From the NCBI GenBank assembly GCA_015061575.1, contig SUWF01000030.1, forward strand, positions 1-37,627: a DNA stretch of 37,627 nt, written 5' to 3'. This DNA is from Lentisphaerota bacterium (lineage in GTDB: Bacteria; Verrucomicrobiota; Lentisphaeria; Victivallales; Victivallaceae). The position numbers and the translations under genes are program-made. Under the pieces are notes generated by a model that worked only from the letters and a program-made list of their open reading frames with translations, did no database searches and was not told where the DNA came from. How positions within the stretch are numbered: position 1 is the first letter of the stretch; each line of letters starts with the position of its first letter. Below, in pieces: positions 7,427 through 16,399 of the stretch.

Positions 7427-8905
7427 TCAGCAATTTTCCGGAGCCGGAAAATCGCCACGGATAAGTTCAAACGCCCGGGCGGCCTGCAGCAGCTTGGCTT
7501 CTGCCATGGCCGGAGCGATGAATTGTATCCCAATAGGCATATTGGAATCGCTGCCCAAAGCTGCCGGTACGCTGATACCGCAGTTGCCGGCCAGATTCAG
7601 CGCGATCGTGAAAATGTCCGAAAGGTACATTTCCAGCGGATTGGCACTCTTTTCGCCGAATTTGAACGCCACGTTGGGCGCAACCGGAGTCAGCAAAAGA
7701 TCGCAGCTCTTGAAGGCTTCTTCAAAGTCGCGCCGGATCAGGGTACGCACCTTTTGCGCCCGCAGGTAATACGCATCGTAGTAACCGCTGCTCAGAACGT
7801 AAGTGCCCAGCAGAATACGCCGCTTGACTTCTTCGCCGAATCCGGCACCCCGGCTGGCAAAGTAGCTGGAAATCAAATCTCCGGCTTCCTGCCGTGCCCC
7901 GTAACGGATGCCGTCGAAGCGGGCCAGATTGGCACTGGCTTCGGCCGTGGCAATGATGTAGTAAACGGCCACAGCGTATTTGGTATGCGGCAGTTTGACC
8001 GGTACGATCTCAGCACCGGCGGCCTTGATGGATTCCACTGCAGCTTCCACAGCTTTTTTGACTTCGCAGCTCATACCTTCGGCGTTGAAATATTCTTCGG
8101 GCAAACCGATCTTGAGCGTTTTGAAGTCTTCGGCGGAGGCGTTGCGTACAGCGTCAACAAAGTTTTCTTTTGCTGCCGGCAGACTGGTGGAGTCGTGCGG
8201 ATCAGCTCCGGTGATCGCTTCCAGCAGGATCGCCGCATCTTCCACCGTAGTGGTCATGGGGCCGATCTGATCCAGACTGGAGGCAAACGCCACCAATCCG
8301 TAACGGGAAACCCGGCCATAAGTGGGCTTGAGCCCCACAATACCGCAGAAACTTGCCGGTTGGCGGATGGAACCGCCCGTATCGCTGCCCAGTGCCGCCG
8401 GAACCAGTCTGGCCCCTACTGCGGCAGCTGAACCGCCGGAAGAACCGCCGGGGACCCGGTCGGCATCCCACGGATTGCTGGTTTTCTGAAATGCACTGTT
8501 TTCGCAGCTGCTGCCCATGGCAAATTCATCCATGTTCAAGCGGCCGGTGGGAATAAAGCCCAGACTCTTGAGTTTGGCCACGGCCGTTGAGTCGTAGGGC
8601 GAAACCACATTTTCCAGCAATTTGGATGCGCAGGCGCAAGTTTCGCCTTCGGTAACGATGCAGTCCTTGATCCCGATGGGGATACCGTCGTATTCGCTCA
8701 GGGCGTTTCCGGCGGCGCGGCGGGCATCGGATTCGCTTGCCAGCTTGCGCAATTTTTCGGCATCAAGCTTGAGGAATGCCTTGACCACACCATCCCGGGC
8801 AGCGACATTGGTGATAACCTGTTCGATCAACTCAGCAGAGGTAATGGTTTTATTGTTCAATGCCGCTGCCGCCCGGGCAATAGTCATCATAGTAGTGTTG
8901 CTCAT
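7427..8905 (-). CDS. gatA: Glutamyl-tRNA(Gln)/aspartyl-tRNA(Asn) amidotransferase subunit A
   Basis: 492 residues, full length for GatA. The amidase Ser-cisSer-Lys triad is visible: Lys80 (PIGIKD), Ser155 in GGSSGGSAAAV and nucleophile Ser179 in GSDTGGSIRQPAS. The enzyme frees ammonia from glutamine and passes it to GatB, which amidates Glu-tRNA(Gln) and/or Asp-tRNA(Asn) in the cytoplasm. It begins 3 nt after the gatC stop, so the two are translationally linked. gatB is not in this window; this split arrangement is common. A strong intrinsic terminator follows the gene. Confidence 0.97.
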   Translation of the reverse strand: MSNTTMMTIARAAAALNNKTITSAELIEQVITNVAARDGVVKAFLKLDAEKLRKLASESDARRAAGNALSEYDGIPIGIKDCIVTEGETCACASKLLENVVSPYDSTAVAKLKSLGFIPTGRLNMDEFAMGSSCENSAFQKTSNPWDADRVPGGSSGGSAAAVGARLVPAALGSDTGGSIRQPASFCGIVGLKPTYGRVSRYGLVAFASSLDQIGPMTTTVEDAAILLEAITGADPHDSTSLPAAKENFVDAVRNASAEDFKTLKIGLPEEYFNAEGMSCEVKKAVEAAVESIKAAGAEIVPVKLPHTKYAVAVYYIIATAEASANLARFDGIRYGARQEAGDLISSYFASRGAGFGEEVKRRILLGTYVLSSGYYDAYYLRAQKVRTLIRRDFEEAFKSCDLLLTPVAPNVAFKFGEKSANPLEMYLSDIFTIALNLAGNCGISVPAALGSDSNMPIGIQFIAPAMAEAKLLQAARAFELIRGDFPAPENC

Positions 8906-8908
8906 GAC

Positions 8909-9223
8909 TTAATTGATCCCTTCTCCCGGCAGGACTTGCGGAACTTTGACTGTTTCGCCATCCAAAACCGCCGGGGCGTTGGCCAGCATAGTTTCCCGCG
9001 GGAACGAAGTTTGAGCTTCGTCCCGGCGGACGACGTTAGTCAATGCAGCGGCGTGGGCGGTCGGTTCAATGCAGCTTACATCCAGCTCCGAAAGCTGTTC
9101 GATGTAAGCAACAATGTTCTGCATGTCACGCTGAAGCTTATCTACTGCTTCAGCGGACAATTCGATCCGGGCCAGTTCCGCAACATATTTTACGTCGATA
9201 ACAGCGTTGGATTTGTTGCTCAT
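8909..9223 (-). CDS. gatC: Glutamyl-tRNA(Gln)/aspartyl-tRNA(Asn) amidotransferase subunit C
   Basis: 104 residues, the usual GatC size. The N-terminal 'VKYVAELARIELSAEAVDKLQRDMQNIVAYIEQLSELDVSCIEPTAH' is the characteristic GatC helix pair. The C-terminal part ('RRDEAQTSFPRETMLANAPAVLDGETVKVPQVL') matches the segment that wraps between GatA and GatB. It stabilises the GatCAB complex. It starts 24 nt after the pfp stop with only a weak purine-rich ribosome site, and gatA follows 3 nt after its stop, so it is the middle gene of a pfp-gatC-gatA transcript. Confidence 0.95.
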   Translation of the reverse strand: MSNKSNAVIDVKYVAELARIELSAEAVDKLQRDMQNIVAYIEQLSELDVSCIEPTAHAAALTNVVRRDEAQTSFPRETMLANAPAVLDGETVKVPQVLPGEGIN

Positions 9224-9247
9224 ATAAACTGTACTTCTTTTTTTTGC

Positions 9248-10909
9248 TTACTTGCTCTGTTCCAGCGCAAGGGTCTTGGTGCACTGATCGCAGACTTCAG
9301 ACGGACCGAAGTACTGGATGGGGCCCGGGTAGACATAGCTGGTGTTCTTGGCCCATTCTTCCCGCTTGGAAGCAAAGAACTTGAAGGGTTTGCCGTCGAG
9401 TTCGACCAAAGCCTTCTTGATCACGGGCTTGTCTTCGCCGTGGCGGCGTTCCATATTCATCATCATGGTGATCGGAATACCACCGGCGATCCATTCGTCA
9501 GCAGGCAGCATGGTGTTGCGCACGCTGGACATGTAACCGGTCACACCGGCACCGAGCAATGCGGCGGCGGTGTAGCCCAAACTGTAGCAGTAGTCGGCAT
9601 CAAAGTTCGAGGGCGCAGCGCAGCGGCCTTCGTAGCCGAAGAAGTGGGTCTGGGTGCTGAATTTGCCGTTGTATTTGCCTTCGGCTTTCCAGGCGGCGAG
9701 CTTGGTCTTGACCATTTCGGCGAGCATCTTTTCGGTTTCGATCAAAGAAACCTGCACGTTGCCGTGGGGGTCGCGATCCAGACAGAGCTGCAGCTGGATG
9801 GTGCGGGGCAAGCTGGCGTAAACGGCGGCCTTGTCGGCCGAGAGTTTGTTCTTGAGGAAGGCGATCTTTTCGTCAGCTTCGGTAATGGCACCGAAAGCAG
9901 CTTCTTCTTTGGCCAGAAGATCGTTGAGTTCAGCGATCAGGGCCTTGACTTCGGGAATGAATTCCACCAGACCTTCGGGAATCAGGGCCACACCGAAGTT
10001 CATGCCGTTGGCGGCACGGTCAGCCACGATGGAAGCAAGGTAATCAACGATTTCAGCGAGCGTGGTTTTCTTTTCGGCCACTTCTTCAGAAATGATCGTG
10101 GCGTTGGGCTGGGTCTGCAGAGCACATTCCAGAGCAATGTGCGAAGCACTGCGGCCCATCAACTTGATGAAGTGCCAGTATTTCTTGGCGGAGTTGGCAT
10201 CACGGCCGATGTTGCCGATAAGTTCGCTGTAGACGCGGCAGGCGGTATCAAAACCGAAGCTCGCTTCGATGTATTCATTTTTGAGGTCGCCGTCAATGGT
10301 TTTGGGGCAGCCGACCACCTGGATGCCGGCCTTGGTCTTGCGATAGTATTCGCTGAGCAGACAGGCGTTGGTGTTGGAGTCGTCGCCGCCGACGATGACC
10401 AGAGCTTTGATGTTCAAAGCTTCGCAGTTCTTTTTGCCGGCTTCAAACTGTTCGACTTTTTCGAGCTTGGTACGGCCGGAACCGATCATGTCAAAGCCGC
10501 CGGTGTTGCGGTGGGCATCGATGATTTCGTCAGTAAGTTCAACATATTCGTTTTTGACCAACCCATCGGGGCCTTTGAGGAAGCCGTAAACTTTGTTGGC
10601 CGCATTCAGGCTTTTGAGCCCGTCATAAATACCGGCAATAACGTTGTGGCCGCCGGGGGCCTGGCCGCCGGAGAGGATCACGCCGACGTTGAACGCAGCA
10701 CCGGCAGCGTTGCCGGCAGCTTCTTCAAACGTGACCATGGGGCTGCCGAAGTTTTCGGTGAACAGAGCCTTGATTTTTTCCACATCACCGGCAGCGGTGG
10801 TGGGGGCACCGGTTATCGCCTTGGCGTTGGCACCGTTGCGCAGGCTTTTGGGCAGTTTGGGGGTGTAGGCGGCACGCGCCTTTTGCAGAGCAGAAACAGC
10901 AGCACTCAT
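9248..10909 (-). CDS. pfp: PPi-dependent 6-phosphofructokinase, long form
   Basis: 553 residues, matching the long PPi-PFK clade (plants, spirochaetes, chlamydiae) rather than the roughly 320-residue ATP enzyme. Visible motifs: GGQAPGGHN (about 81-89), GGDDSN (174-179; the second Asp marks PPi preference), PKTIDGDL (202-209) and MGRSASH (251-257, sugar-phosphate binding). It reversibly converts fructose-6-phosphate and PPi to fructose-1,6-bisphosphate and Pi, replacing the irreversible ATP step of glycolysis and also able to work in gluconeogenesis. AGGAT lies 5 nt before the ATG. A TTGCGA-17-TAAATT promoter lies upstream. It is the first gene of a transcript with gatC and gatA, an arrangement with no obvious functional link. 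Confidence 0.95.
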   Translation of the reverse strand: MSAAVSALQKARAAYTPKLPKSLRNGANAKAITGAPTTAAGDVEKIKALFTENFGSPMVTFEEAAGNAAGAAFNVGVILSGGQAPGGHNVIAGIYDGLKSLNAANKVYGFLKGPDGLVKNEYVELTDEIIDAHRNTGGFDMIGSGRTKLEKVEQFEAGKKNCEALNIKALVIVGGDDSNTNACLLSEYYRKTKAGIQVVGCPKTIDGDLKNEYIEASFGFDTACRVYSELIGNIGRDANSAKKYWHFIKLMGRSASHIALECALQTQPNATIISEEVAEKKTTLAEIVDYLASIVADRAANGMNFGVALIPEGLVEFIPEVKALIAELNDLLAKEEAAFGAITEADEKIAFLKNKLSADKAAVYASLPRTIQLQLCLDRDPHGNVQVSLIETEKMLAEMVKTKLAAWKAEGKYNGKFSTQTHFFGYEGRCAAPSNFDADYCYSLGYTAAALLGAGVTGYMSSVRNTMLPADEWIAGGIPITMMMNMERRHGEDKPVIKKALVELDGKPFKFFASKREEWAKNTSYVYPGPIQYFGPSEVCDQCTKTLALEQSK

Positions 10910-10975
10910 TTTTTTATCCTTTCGTTGAGTTATTTTTTCAGCTGTTGAACAAACAATTTTATTGTTGCAAAGGGT

Positions 10976-11004
10976 AATTTACTCCAAAAAGTTGATTTTC
11001 GCAA
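10976..11004 (-). promoter_or_regulatory. Putative promoter of pfp-gatC-gatA
   Basis: Minus strand: TTGCGA (11004-10999), a 17-nt spacer, then TAAATT (10981-10976). It has the same -10 hexamer and spacing as the promoter proposed for the AIDA-repeat gene. The leader would be about 60 nt. Confidence 0.4.
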
Positions 11005-11194
11005 GTATATTTCTCATAAAAAAGCATTTCTGGCCTTGAAAAATCACCGAAATGAGGCTATTCTATAATATAATGCGCATGTGACGGGTAAAAAAGCGCT
11101 CTTAATCGGGCAACATTCATCCGGCTGCATGGTCTATAAAGCATGGGAAAACGATTGTCGCAAGATATAAAAAATTATGGAAAGGACGTTTTTT

Positions 11195-12355
11195 ATGAAC
11201 AAAACCAAAATGCTGTTGTTGCCGGGAGTGATCCTCGGTGTGGGTTTGATGCTTAACGCTGCTGACACCAAGAGTGTTACGGTGCCGGCTCCGGATGCCA
11301 AGGCGGCCGGTGCAGATCTGGTAGCTCAGATGAATCAACCCAAAGGTACTCCGGTTGCTCAGGCTTTTGCGTTTTTGCCTGATACCGTGGCTACGGTCGG
11401 CGGCAAAAAGATCACCAAAGCTGAATTTATTGCCGAAATGACCAAACAGGTCCCCGGCGGTATGGTTCCGGCACAGGTGCCGCTGGAAGTGCTGAAAATG
11501 CAGGCGCCCCAGATGGTCGAACAGTATGTTATGAAAATGGTGCTGGATAAGGCGCTGGCTGATTCCAAGATCACCGTAAGTGCTGACGAAATGGCCGCTC
11601 AGCTCAAGAGCGAAATCGAAAAGATGCCCCGCGAACAGCGCAATATGATCGAACAGATGCTCAAGGCTCAGAACAAGACTCTGGATGATGTGATCAAGGA
11701 ACAGGCGGCCAACCCGGCTGCGCAGAAGATGATGGCTTTGCAGAAATTCATTGCTTCCAAGAGCGGCAAGATCGAAGTGACTCCGGCGGAAGTGGAAAAA
11801 TTCTACAAAGATAATCCGGCGCAGTTCAAAGAACCCGGCGATCCGGCCGACAGCGTGCGGGCTTCGCACATCCTCATCAAGGTTGACGAAGGTGCTGACC
11901 AGAAGACCTGGGATAAAGCCAAAGCTGAAATCGAGGCGATCATTGCTCAGCTGAAAAAAGGTGCTGACTTCGGCAAGCTTGCTGCCGAAAAGAGCGCCTG
12001 TCCTTCCGGCAAAAGCGCCAACGGTTCGCTGGGAGCTTTCGGCAAGGGCCAGATGGTTCCGGAATTTGAAAAGGCCGCTTATGCGTTGAAGGTCGGCGAA
12101 ATTTCCGGCCCGGTCAAGACCTCTTTCGGCTATCACGTCATCAAGCGTGAAGCTCCGCAGGCCGAACGCGCCATGCCCTTTGCTGAAGTCAAAGACCGGC
12201 TGACTGCCGCCCTCAAGCAGCAGAAAGAAATGGCCGCTTTCCAGAAAGTCGTTGAAGAACTTATGAAAGCTGCCGATGTCAAGATCCTGGTCAAAGCTGA
12301 AATGCCCAAGATGGCTCCGGCCGCCGCTCCGGCTGCTCCGGCCAAGGCCAAATGA
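11195..12355 (+). CDS. Exported parvulin-type peptidyl-prolyl isomerase (SurA/PrsA-like)
   Basis: 386 residues from the ATG at 11195, which has AGGA 8 nt upstream. An in-frame ATG at 11177 has no such site and would spoil the signal peptide (MNKTKMLLLPGVILGVGLMLNA). Residues about 60-200 form a helical SurA-N-like chaperone region. Residues about 216-315 are a PpiC rotamase domain (RASHILIKV ... GSLGAFGKGQMVPEFEKAAYALKVGEISGPV ... GYHVIK). An Ala/Pro-rich tail ends the protein. The probable role is folding of exported and outer-membrane proteins in the periplasm. It is monocistronic: a strong terminator follows. TATAAT-like -10 sequences lie at 11064-11074, but no good -35 was found. Confidence 0.9.
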   Translation: MNKTKMLLLPGVILGVGLMLNAADTKSVTVPAPDAKAAGADLVAQMNQPKGTPVAQAFAFLPDTVATVGGKKITKAEFIAEMTKQVPGGMVPAQVPLEVLKMQAPQMVEQYVMKMVLDKALADSKITVSADEMAAQLKSEIEKMPREQRNMIEQMLKAQNKTLDDVIKEQAANPAAQKMMALQKFIASKSGKIEVTPAEVEKFYKDNPAQFKEPGDPADSVRASHILIKVDEGADQKTWDKAKAEIEAIIAQLKKGADFGKLAAEKSACPSGKSANGSLGAFGKGQMVPEFEKAAYALKVGEISGPVKTSFGYHVIKREAPQAERAMPFAEVKDRLTAALKQQKEMAAFQKVVEELMKAADVKILVKAEMPKMAPAAAPAAPAKAK

Positions 12356-12378
12356 TGTGATCAAATAGAATAGTTGAC

Positions 12379-12416
12379 GGCCCGCAGGAAGAATTTTCCC
12401 ATTGCGGGCCATTTTT
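12379..12416 (+). terminator. Intrinsic terminator after the PPIase gene
   Basis: GGCCCGCA (12379-12386) pairs with TGCGGGCC (12403-12410). The inner part can extend through GGAA/TTCC. A TTTTT tract follows at 12412-12416. It lies 23 nt past the stop. Confidence 0.85.
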
Positions 12417-12441
12417 GCTTTAACGCTGTATCGGGGTGGTT

Positions 12442-13644
12442 ATGGAAAAGTCGAACAGTTTGGAACAAGGTATGCAGTTTCTGCTGCGCAATGAAGAAAC
12501 AACTCTATTCAATGGCGATGACTCGCTGGCCATGCTGGAAGAATTGATGCTGCAGAAAGCCTGCCGCCGGGTGGCGGTCTTTACCGGACGCAGTTCCGCT
12601 GACCGCTCCGGAGCCTGGGCAACGCTGCTGTCGGCGTTGCGGTATACTGATTGTGCAGTGGTGCGCTTTAAGGATATTCCGGCGGAGCCGGATATGCAGA
12701 CGGTGGAAAATATGCGCCGCTTTCTGATTCAGGAACAGCCGGATTGCGTGATCGCTCTGGGCGGCGGCAGTGTTATGGATGCAGCCAAAGCAGCGTATAT
12801 AACAATGCAGACTCAGCTGCCGCTGGCAGAGTGTTTCGGCAGCGACCGGATCAGTCAGGCGTTTCCCGGAAAAAAATTCCGGCGCATTATTGCCATACCC
12901 ACGACTTCCGGTACCGGCAGCGAACTTACCCAATACAGCAATATAGTCAATTTGCCAGGTCAGGTCAAACAGCTTATCAGCGATCCGGTGCTGGTGCCGG
13001 AAGTTGCAGTGCTGCGGGCTGATTTTACCGCTTCCATGCCCCGGAACGTAACGCTGGCGACCGGGTGCGATGCGCTGGCGCATCTGCTGGAAGGCTGGCT
13101 GAATGTAAATATGGATGACGGCAAGGAGTATATCAATCAGGCTGCCGCCGTGGGAGTTGATCTGCTCAAAAACTATCTGCCGCAACTCTTGAGCGGTGCG
13201 CAAGAGTTGCAAGCTCGCAAAGCTGTGCAGATCGCTTCGGCATTGGGCGGTTTGACTATCCGCAATAAATCTACGGGGCTGCCGCATTTGTTGAGTTTTT
13301 CGTGGTTCGGCAGGATCGAACACGGTATTGCGGCGGCCCGGCTGCTGCCGGCGGCGTGGCGTTACTATATCGGCCGCCCGGCAGTGGCGGAGCGGACGCA
13401 GGAAATCGCTTCCGTATTGGGCGGCAGTACGCCGGAAGAGGTGATCACTGCTTACGAAAAACTGTTGGATGATTGGCAAGTACCGCGCTTGAAAGATTTT
13501 CCGGAGCTGACCGCAGCTTTGCTGGAAACTACCTGCCGCAGTGCCGGAGCCAACCGTATGAAGCTGGATCTGGCCCCCCGGCCGGTGCCGCTGGAAGCAA
13601 GTGCAAATATTCTGAAAAATATCCTGAACGAAGCTTTCAAGTGA
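12442..13644 (+). CDS. Iron-containing (group III) alcohol dehydrogenase family protein
   Basis: 400 residues from the ATG at 12442 (a GTG two codons earlier is also possible), with GGGGTGG just upstream. Family motifs: GGGSVMDAAK (NAD(P) binding), TTSGTGSE, the metal-binding stretch CDALAHLLEG (Asp and His ligands), then GLPHLLS and EHGIAAA, which supply the other two His ligands. It should reduce an aldehyde or oxidise a primary alcohol with NAD(P)H and Fe2+ or Zn2+ in the cytoplasm. The substrate cannot be told from sequence; phosphonate- and propanediol-type members share these motifs. ligA begins 15 nt after its stop, so the two are probably co-transcribed. Confidence 0.88.
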   Translation: MEKSNSLEQGMQFLLRNEETTLFNGDDSLAMLEELMLQKACRRVAVFTGRSSADRSGAWATLLSALRYTDCAVVRFKDIPAEPDMQTVENMRRFLIQEQPDCVIALGGGSVMDAAKAAYITMQTQLPLAECFGSDRISQAFPGKKFRRIIAIPTTSGTGSELTQYSNIVNLPGQVKQLISDPVLVPEVAVLRADFTASMPRNVTLATGCDALAHLLEGWLNVNMDDGKEYINQAAAVGVDLLKNYLPQLLSGAQELQARKAVQIASALGGLTIRNKSTGLPHLLSFSWFGRIEHGIAAARLLPAAWRYYIGRPAVAERTQEIASVLGGSTPEEVITAYEKLLDDWQVPRLKDFPELTAALLETTCRSAGANRMKLDLAPRPVPLEASANILKNILNEAFK

Positions 13645-13659
13645 TATGCGAGGTATTTT

Positions 13660-15633
13660 ATGCATACAATAGAAGAGCTGGAAAAACTTATATCCTATCA
13701 CAATGAGCTGTATTGGAAAAAGGCCGCTCCCGAAATCTCTGACGTGGAATACGACAATCTGATGCGGGAGCTGGAAAGTCTGGCCCCCGATCACCCGCTG
13801 CTGACGGCAGTGCACGGAGCCGCCGTAGCTGCACTGGGCAAGGTCAAACACCGTGAGCCGATGCTTTCGCTGGACAAAGCGTACAGTTTGGAAAAGGTTT
13901 TGGAGTGGGCCGATAAATTTGTGCGCAGTGCCGATGAAATGCTCCTTGTCCAGCCTAAATATGACGGCATTTCCGCCCGCTGGGAAAATGGTATGCTTGT
14001 GACCCGGGGCGACGGCAGCGAGGGCGAAGATATCTCAGATAAAGTGCCGCTTATTGAGCTGGAAAGTATTGACTATACCGGTAAATTGCTCAAGCAGAAT
14101 TATATCCGCGGCGAGATCGTGATCCGGGATGACGACTTCCGGGAGCTTTACAGCCGCATCAAGCGCAAAAATGGCGGCGTATACAAAAATTCCCGCAATG
14201 CCGTGGCCGGGATCATGAGCTTGAAAGAAATTGACGATATTCAGGCGCAGGGGGCCAAGCTGACCCTGGTCGATTACCGGAAAATATCTTACTCGTGCAG
14301 CCGCCGGGAGCTGCCGGAATACTTTGCGGAATTTCTGGAAAAAATCGAAAATCTGCCTTACCCCACCGATGGTGTGGTCATCAAGCTGGCGGACGAAGCT
14401 TATGCGGCCAGTTTGGGCAACACAGCTCACCATCCCCGGGGAGCGATCGCTTTTAAGTTTACCAATATCCGCCGCCAGAGCGTGCTGCGCAAAGTGGTTT
14501 GGAGCTTCGGTAAAAACTGCCTGACCCCGGTAGCGGAGATCGATCCGGTGGAAATCGGCGGCGTAACTATCACGCATGCCACGCTGCACAATCTGCAGAA
14601 TGTGCTGGATCGGGATATTCAGCTTAATGATACGATCGAAGTGGAGCGGGCAGGGGATGTGATCCCTTACATCGTCAATTCGCTGCCCGGCGAAAACCGT
14701 ATTCCGGTGGTAATCAGCGAGTGTCCCTGCTGCGGCAGTACGCTTGAACAGCACGGGCCGGAGCTTTGCTGCGTAAACAAAGATTGTTTTGAAGTCAGAC
14801 TGCAGAATCTGCTGGCGGCAGTGCGCAATATCGGCATCGAACGGCTGGGCGAACCGACTTTGCGCAAGATGATGAACACTTTGAAGGTAAAAAGCCTGCG
14901 GGATATTTTTGAACTCAAAGTCATCGATATAATGCAGTTGGAAAGCTTTCAAATCAAATCGGCCGAAAACCTTTACCATGAAATATCCAAAGCCCGGCAG
15001 GTGACCGATTATCAGCTGCTGGCCTCGCTGAACATACCCCATGTGGGGCTGAATGTGGCCCGGGTGATCGTCAATGCGCTCGGGTTTGATGAATTGCGTA
15101 CAGCCGATGAGGAAACTTTGTCCAATATTGCCGGAGTCGGCCCGGAGCGGGCCAAGGCGATCCGGCAGGTGTTGGATGAGCAGAGTGATTTTATCGACGA
15201 ATTGCTGTCGGCGATCACGCTGACCCATGCTGCGGAGGAAAATACCGCCGTTGGAGGCACGATCTGTTTTACCGGCAAGATGCCGGAAAAACGTTCTTTT
15301 TATGAGGCGTTGGCCCGGGAAAAGGGCTTCAGAAGTGTGGACAGTGTGACTAAAGATTTGAGTGTATTGGTGGCCGCAGATGTGAACGACAGCAGCTCCA
15401 AATTGCAGAAAGCCCGCAAGCTGAATATCAAAATCATGGCGCTGGAGGAATTTTTGCAGATGCCGGCAGCTGCAGAGGCAAGTATTCCGGATCAGCCCGT
15501 CATGCCGCCGTCAACCTCTGGATCGCCCAAGGTTGATGAATTGCCGCTTTTTGCGCCTGAAGATAAGCTTGAAAGCGATAAATCAGATACGCTAAAATCA
15601 ACTACTGGTGAACAGCTTTCGTTGGGTTTTTAG
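13660..15633 (+). CDS. ligA: NAD-dependent DNA ligase (divergent)
   Basis: 657 residues. The order is that of LigA: Ia domain (HNELYWKKAAPEISDVEYD), nucleotidyltransferase with Lys100 in KYDG, RGDGSEGEDIS, RGEIVI and TDGVVIK, OB fold (THATLHN, RAGDVIP), Cys4 zinc finger (CPCCG ... CCVNKDC), helix-hairpin-helix repeats, and BRCT (from about residue 533, GGTICFTGKMPEKRSFYEALA). It seals nicks using NAD+. Oddities: the active-site motif is QPKYDG where most LigA have ExK(L/I)DG, and the last residues are QLSLGF, a beta-clamp-binding-like hexapeptide. The last 32 bases overlap the antisense 3' end of the acyltransferase gene. It could be the sole ligase or a second copy; this cannot be decided here. 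Confidence 0.93.
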   Translation: MHTIEELEKLISYHNELYWKKAAPEISDVEYDNLMRELESLAPDHPLLTAVHGAAVAALGKVKHREPMLSLDKAYSLEKVLEWADKFVRSADEMLLVQPKYDGISARWENGMLVTRGDGSEGEDISDKVPLIELESIDYTGKLLKQNYIRGEIVIRDDDFRELYSRIKRKNGGVYKNSRNAVAGIMSLKEIDDIQAQGAKLTLVDYRKISYSCSRRELPEYFAEFLEKIENLPYPTDGVVIKLADEAYAASLGNTAHHPRGAIAFKFTNIRRQSVLRKVVWSFGKNCLTPVAEIDPVEIGGVTITHATLHNLQNVLDRDIQLNDTIEVERAGDVIPYIVNSLPGENRIPVVISECPCCGSTLEQHGPELCCVNKDCFEVRLQNLLAAVRNIGIERLGEPTLRKMMNTLKVKSLRDIFELKVIDIMQLESFQIKSAENLYHEISKARQVTDYQLLASLNIPHVGLNVARVIVNALGFDELRTADEETLSNIAGVGPERAKAIRQVLDEQSDFIDELLSAITLTHAAEENTAVGGTICFTGKMPEKRSFYEALAREKGFRSVDSVTKDLSVLVAADVNDSSSKLQKARKLNIKIMALEEFLQMPAAAEASIPDQPVMPPSTSGSPKVDELPLFAPEDKLESDKSDTLKSTTGEQLSLGF

Positions 15634-16378
15634 CTTGTTCCATAGCTTCGAGCATGAGTTTTTCCACCCGGGCGGCGAGTGCTTTGCGGTCTTCGCCGGG
15701 CAGTGGGGTAACTGGCTTAAGAGCAATAACATCAACTTCCAGAGATGGCCGCCCGATAAATTTCCAGACATGCGGTAAAAGCGTTTGATCGCCAAACCAG
15801 GCCGGATTCCAGTTGTCGGAACTGCGGCGATAGCAGGTGATCAGCGGCTGGATCTTGAAGTCGGTATCCAGCACGGCGGCAAAAGCAGTGGCTTTGAACG
15901 GCAGCAAGCCGTGTTCTCCATCGGTGGTCGTGCCTTCCGGATAGACCAGCAGCGATACTCCGTCAGCGAGTGTCCGGTGGATCTCCCGGAGCGTGTCAGC
16001 AGATTTTTGGCGGTTTTTCCGATCCACCCAAACCGGGCGGCTGATACCCAGATAAAAGCCCAGTACCGGCCAGTATTTGATCTCTTTTTTGGGGGTAAAG
16101 CGGATGGGGAACAGCGAGGCGTGGATCAAAACATCCAGATAACTTTGATGGTTGGATACGACCAGCACCCCCTCTTCCAGCAGGTGATCGCAGACAAAAT
16201 TAACTTTGACGCCAAAGTTTTTGACCAGAAATTTCCCCCAGCTTCGGGTGCAGTAAGCTACCCGCTTGATCCCTTTACGGCCGCCCAAACTGCGGAAAAG
16301 TGAGTAAAAGGCAAACGGCCACATCCAGAGCAAAAACCAGAAAAGCCGCCAGAGTTTACGGAAAATCACCACCATCAT
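15602..16378 (-). CDS. 1-acylglycerol-3-phosphate / lyso-aminolipid O-acyltransferase (PlsC family)
   Basis: 258 residues. An N-terminal hydrophobic segment (about 8-29) anchors it to the inner membrane. Motif I is NHQSYLD (His77-X4-Asp82), motif III is YPEGTTT (Glu148-Gly-Thr). Family members acylate lysophosphatidate or, for OlsA/GlsA types, lyso-ornithine or lyso-glycine lipids. It begins 21 nt after the stop of the OlsB-like gene, which favours the aminolipid role (inference). Its 3' end overlaps ligA tail to tail by 32 nt, so no separate terminator exists between them. The sequence alone does not exclude an ordinary PlsC. Confidence 0.9.
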   Translation of the reverse strand: MMVVIFRKLWRLFWFLLWMWPFAFYSLFRSLGGRKGIKRVAYCTRSWGKFLVKNFGVKVNFVCDHLLEEGVLVVSNHQSYLDVLIHASLFPIRFTPKKEIKYWPVLGFYLGISRPVWVDRKNRQKSADTLREIHRTLADGVSLLVYPEGTTTDGEHGLLPFKATAFAAVLDTDFKIQPLITCYRRSSDNWNPAWFGDQTLLPHVWKFIGRPSLEVDVIALKPVTPLPGEDRKALAARVEKLMLEAMEQAKNPTKAVHQ

Positions 16379-16399
16379 ACTGCTCCCGGTTTGCGGATT

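Noticed and set aside
8936-10948. A 670-codon open frame on the plus strand opposite gatC and pfp
   Set aside because: It covers two well-recognised minus-strand genes and crosses their boundary. Its product is low-complexity and matches no family I know.
11117-12412. A 431-codon minus-strand frame opposite the PPIase gene
   Set aside because: Antisense shadow; the plus strand encodes a clear signal peptide and PpiC domain with a ribosome site and terminator.
12505-15228. Long minus-strand frames opposite the alcohol dehydrogenase and ligA
   Set aside because: They mirror genes with intact catalytic motifs and have no domain or ribosome site of their own.
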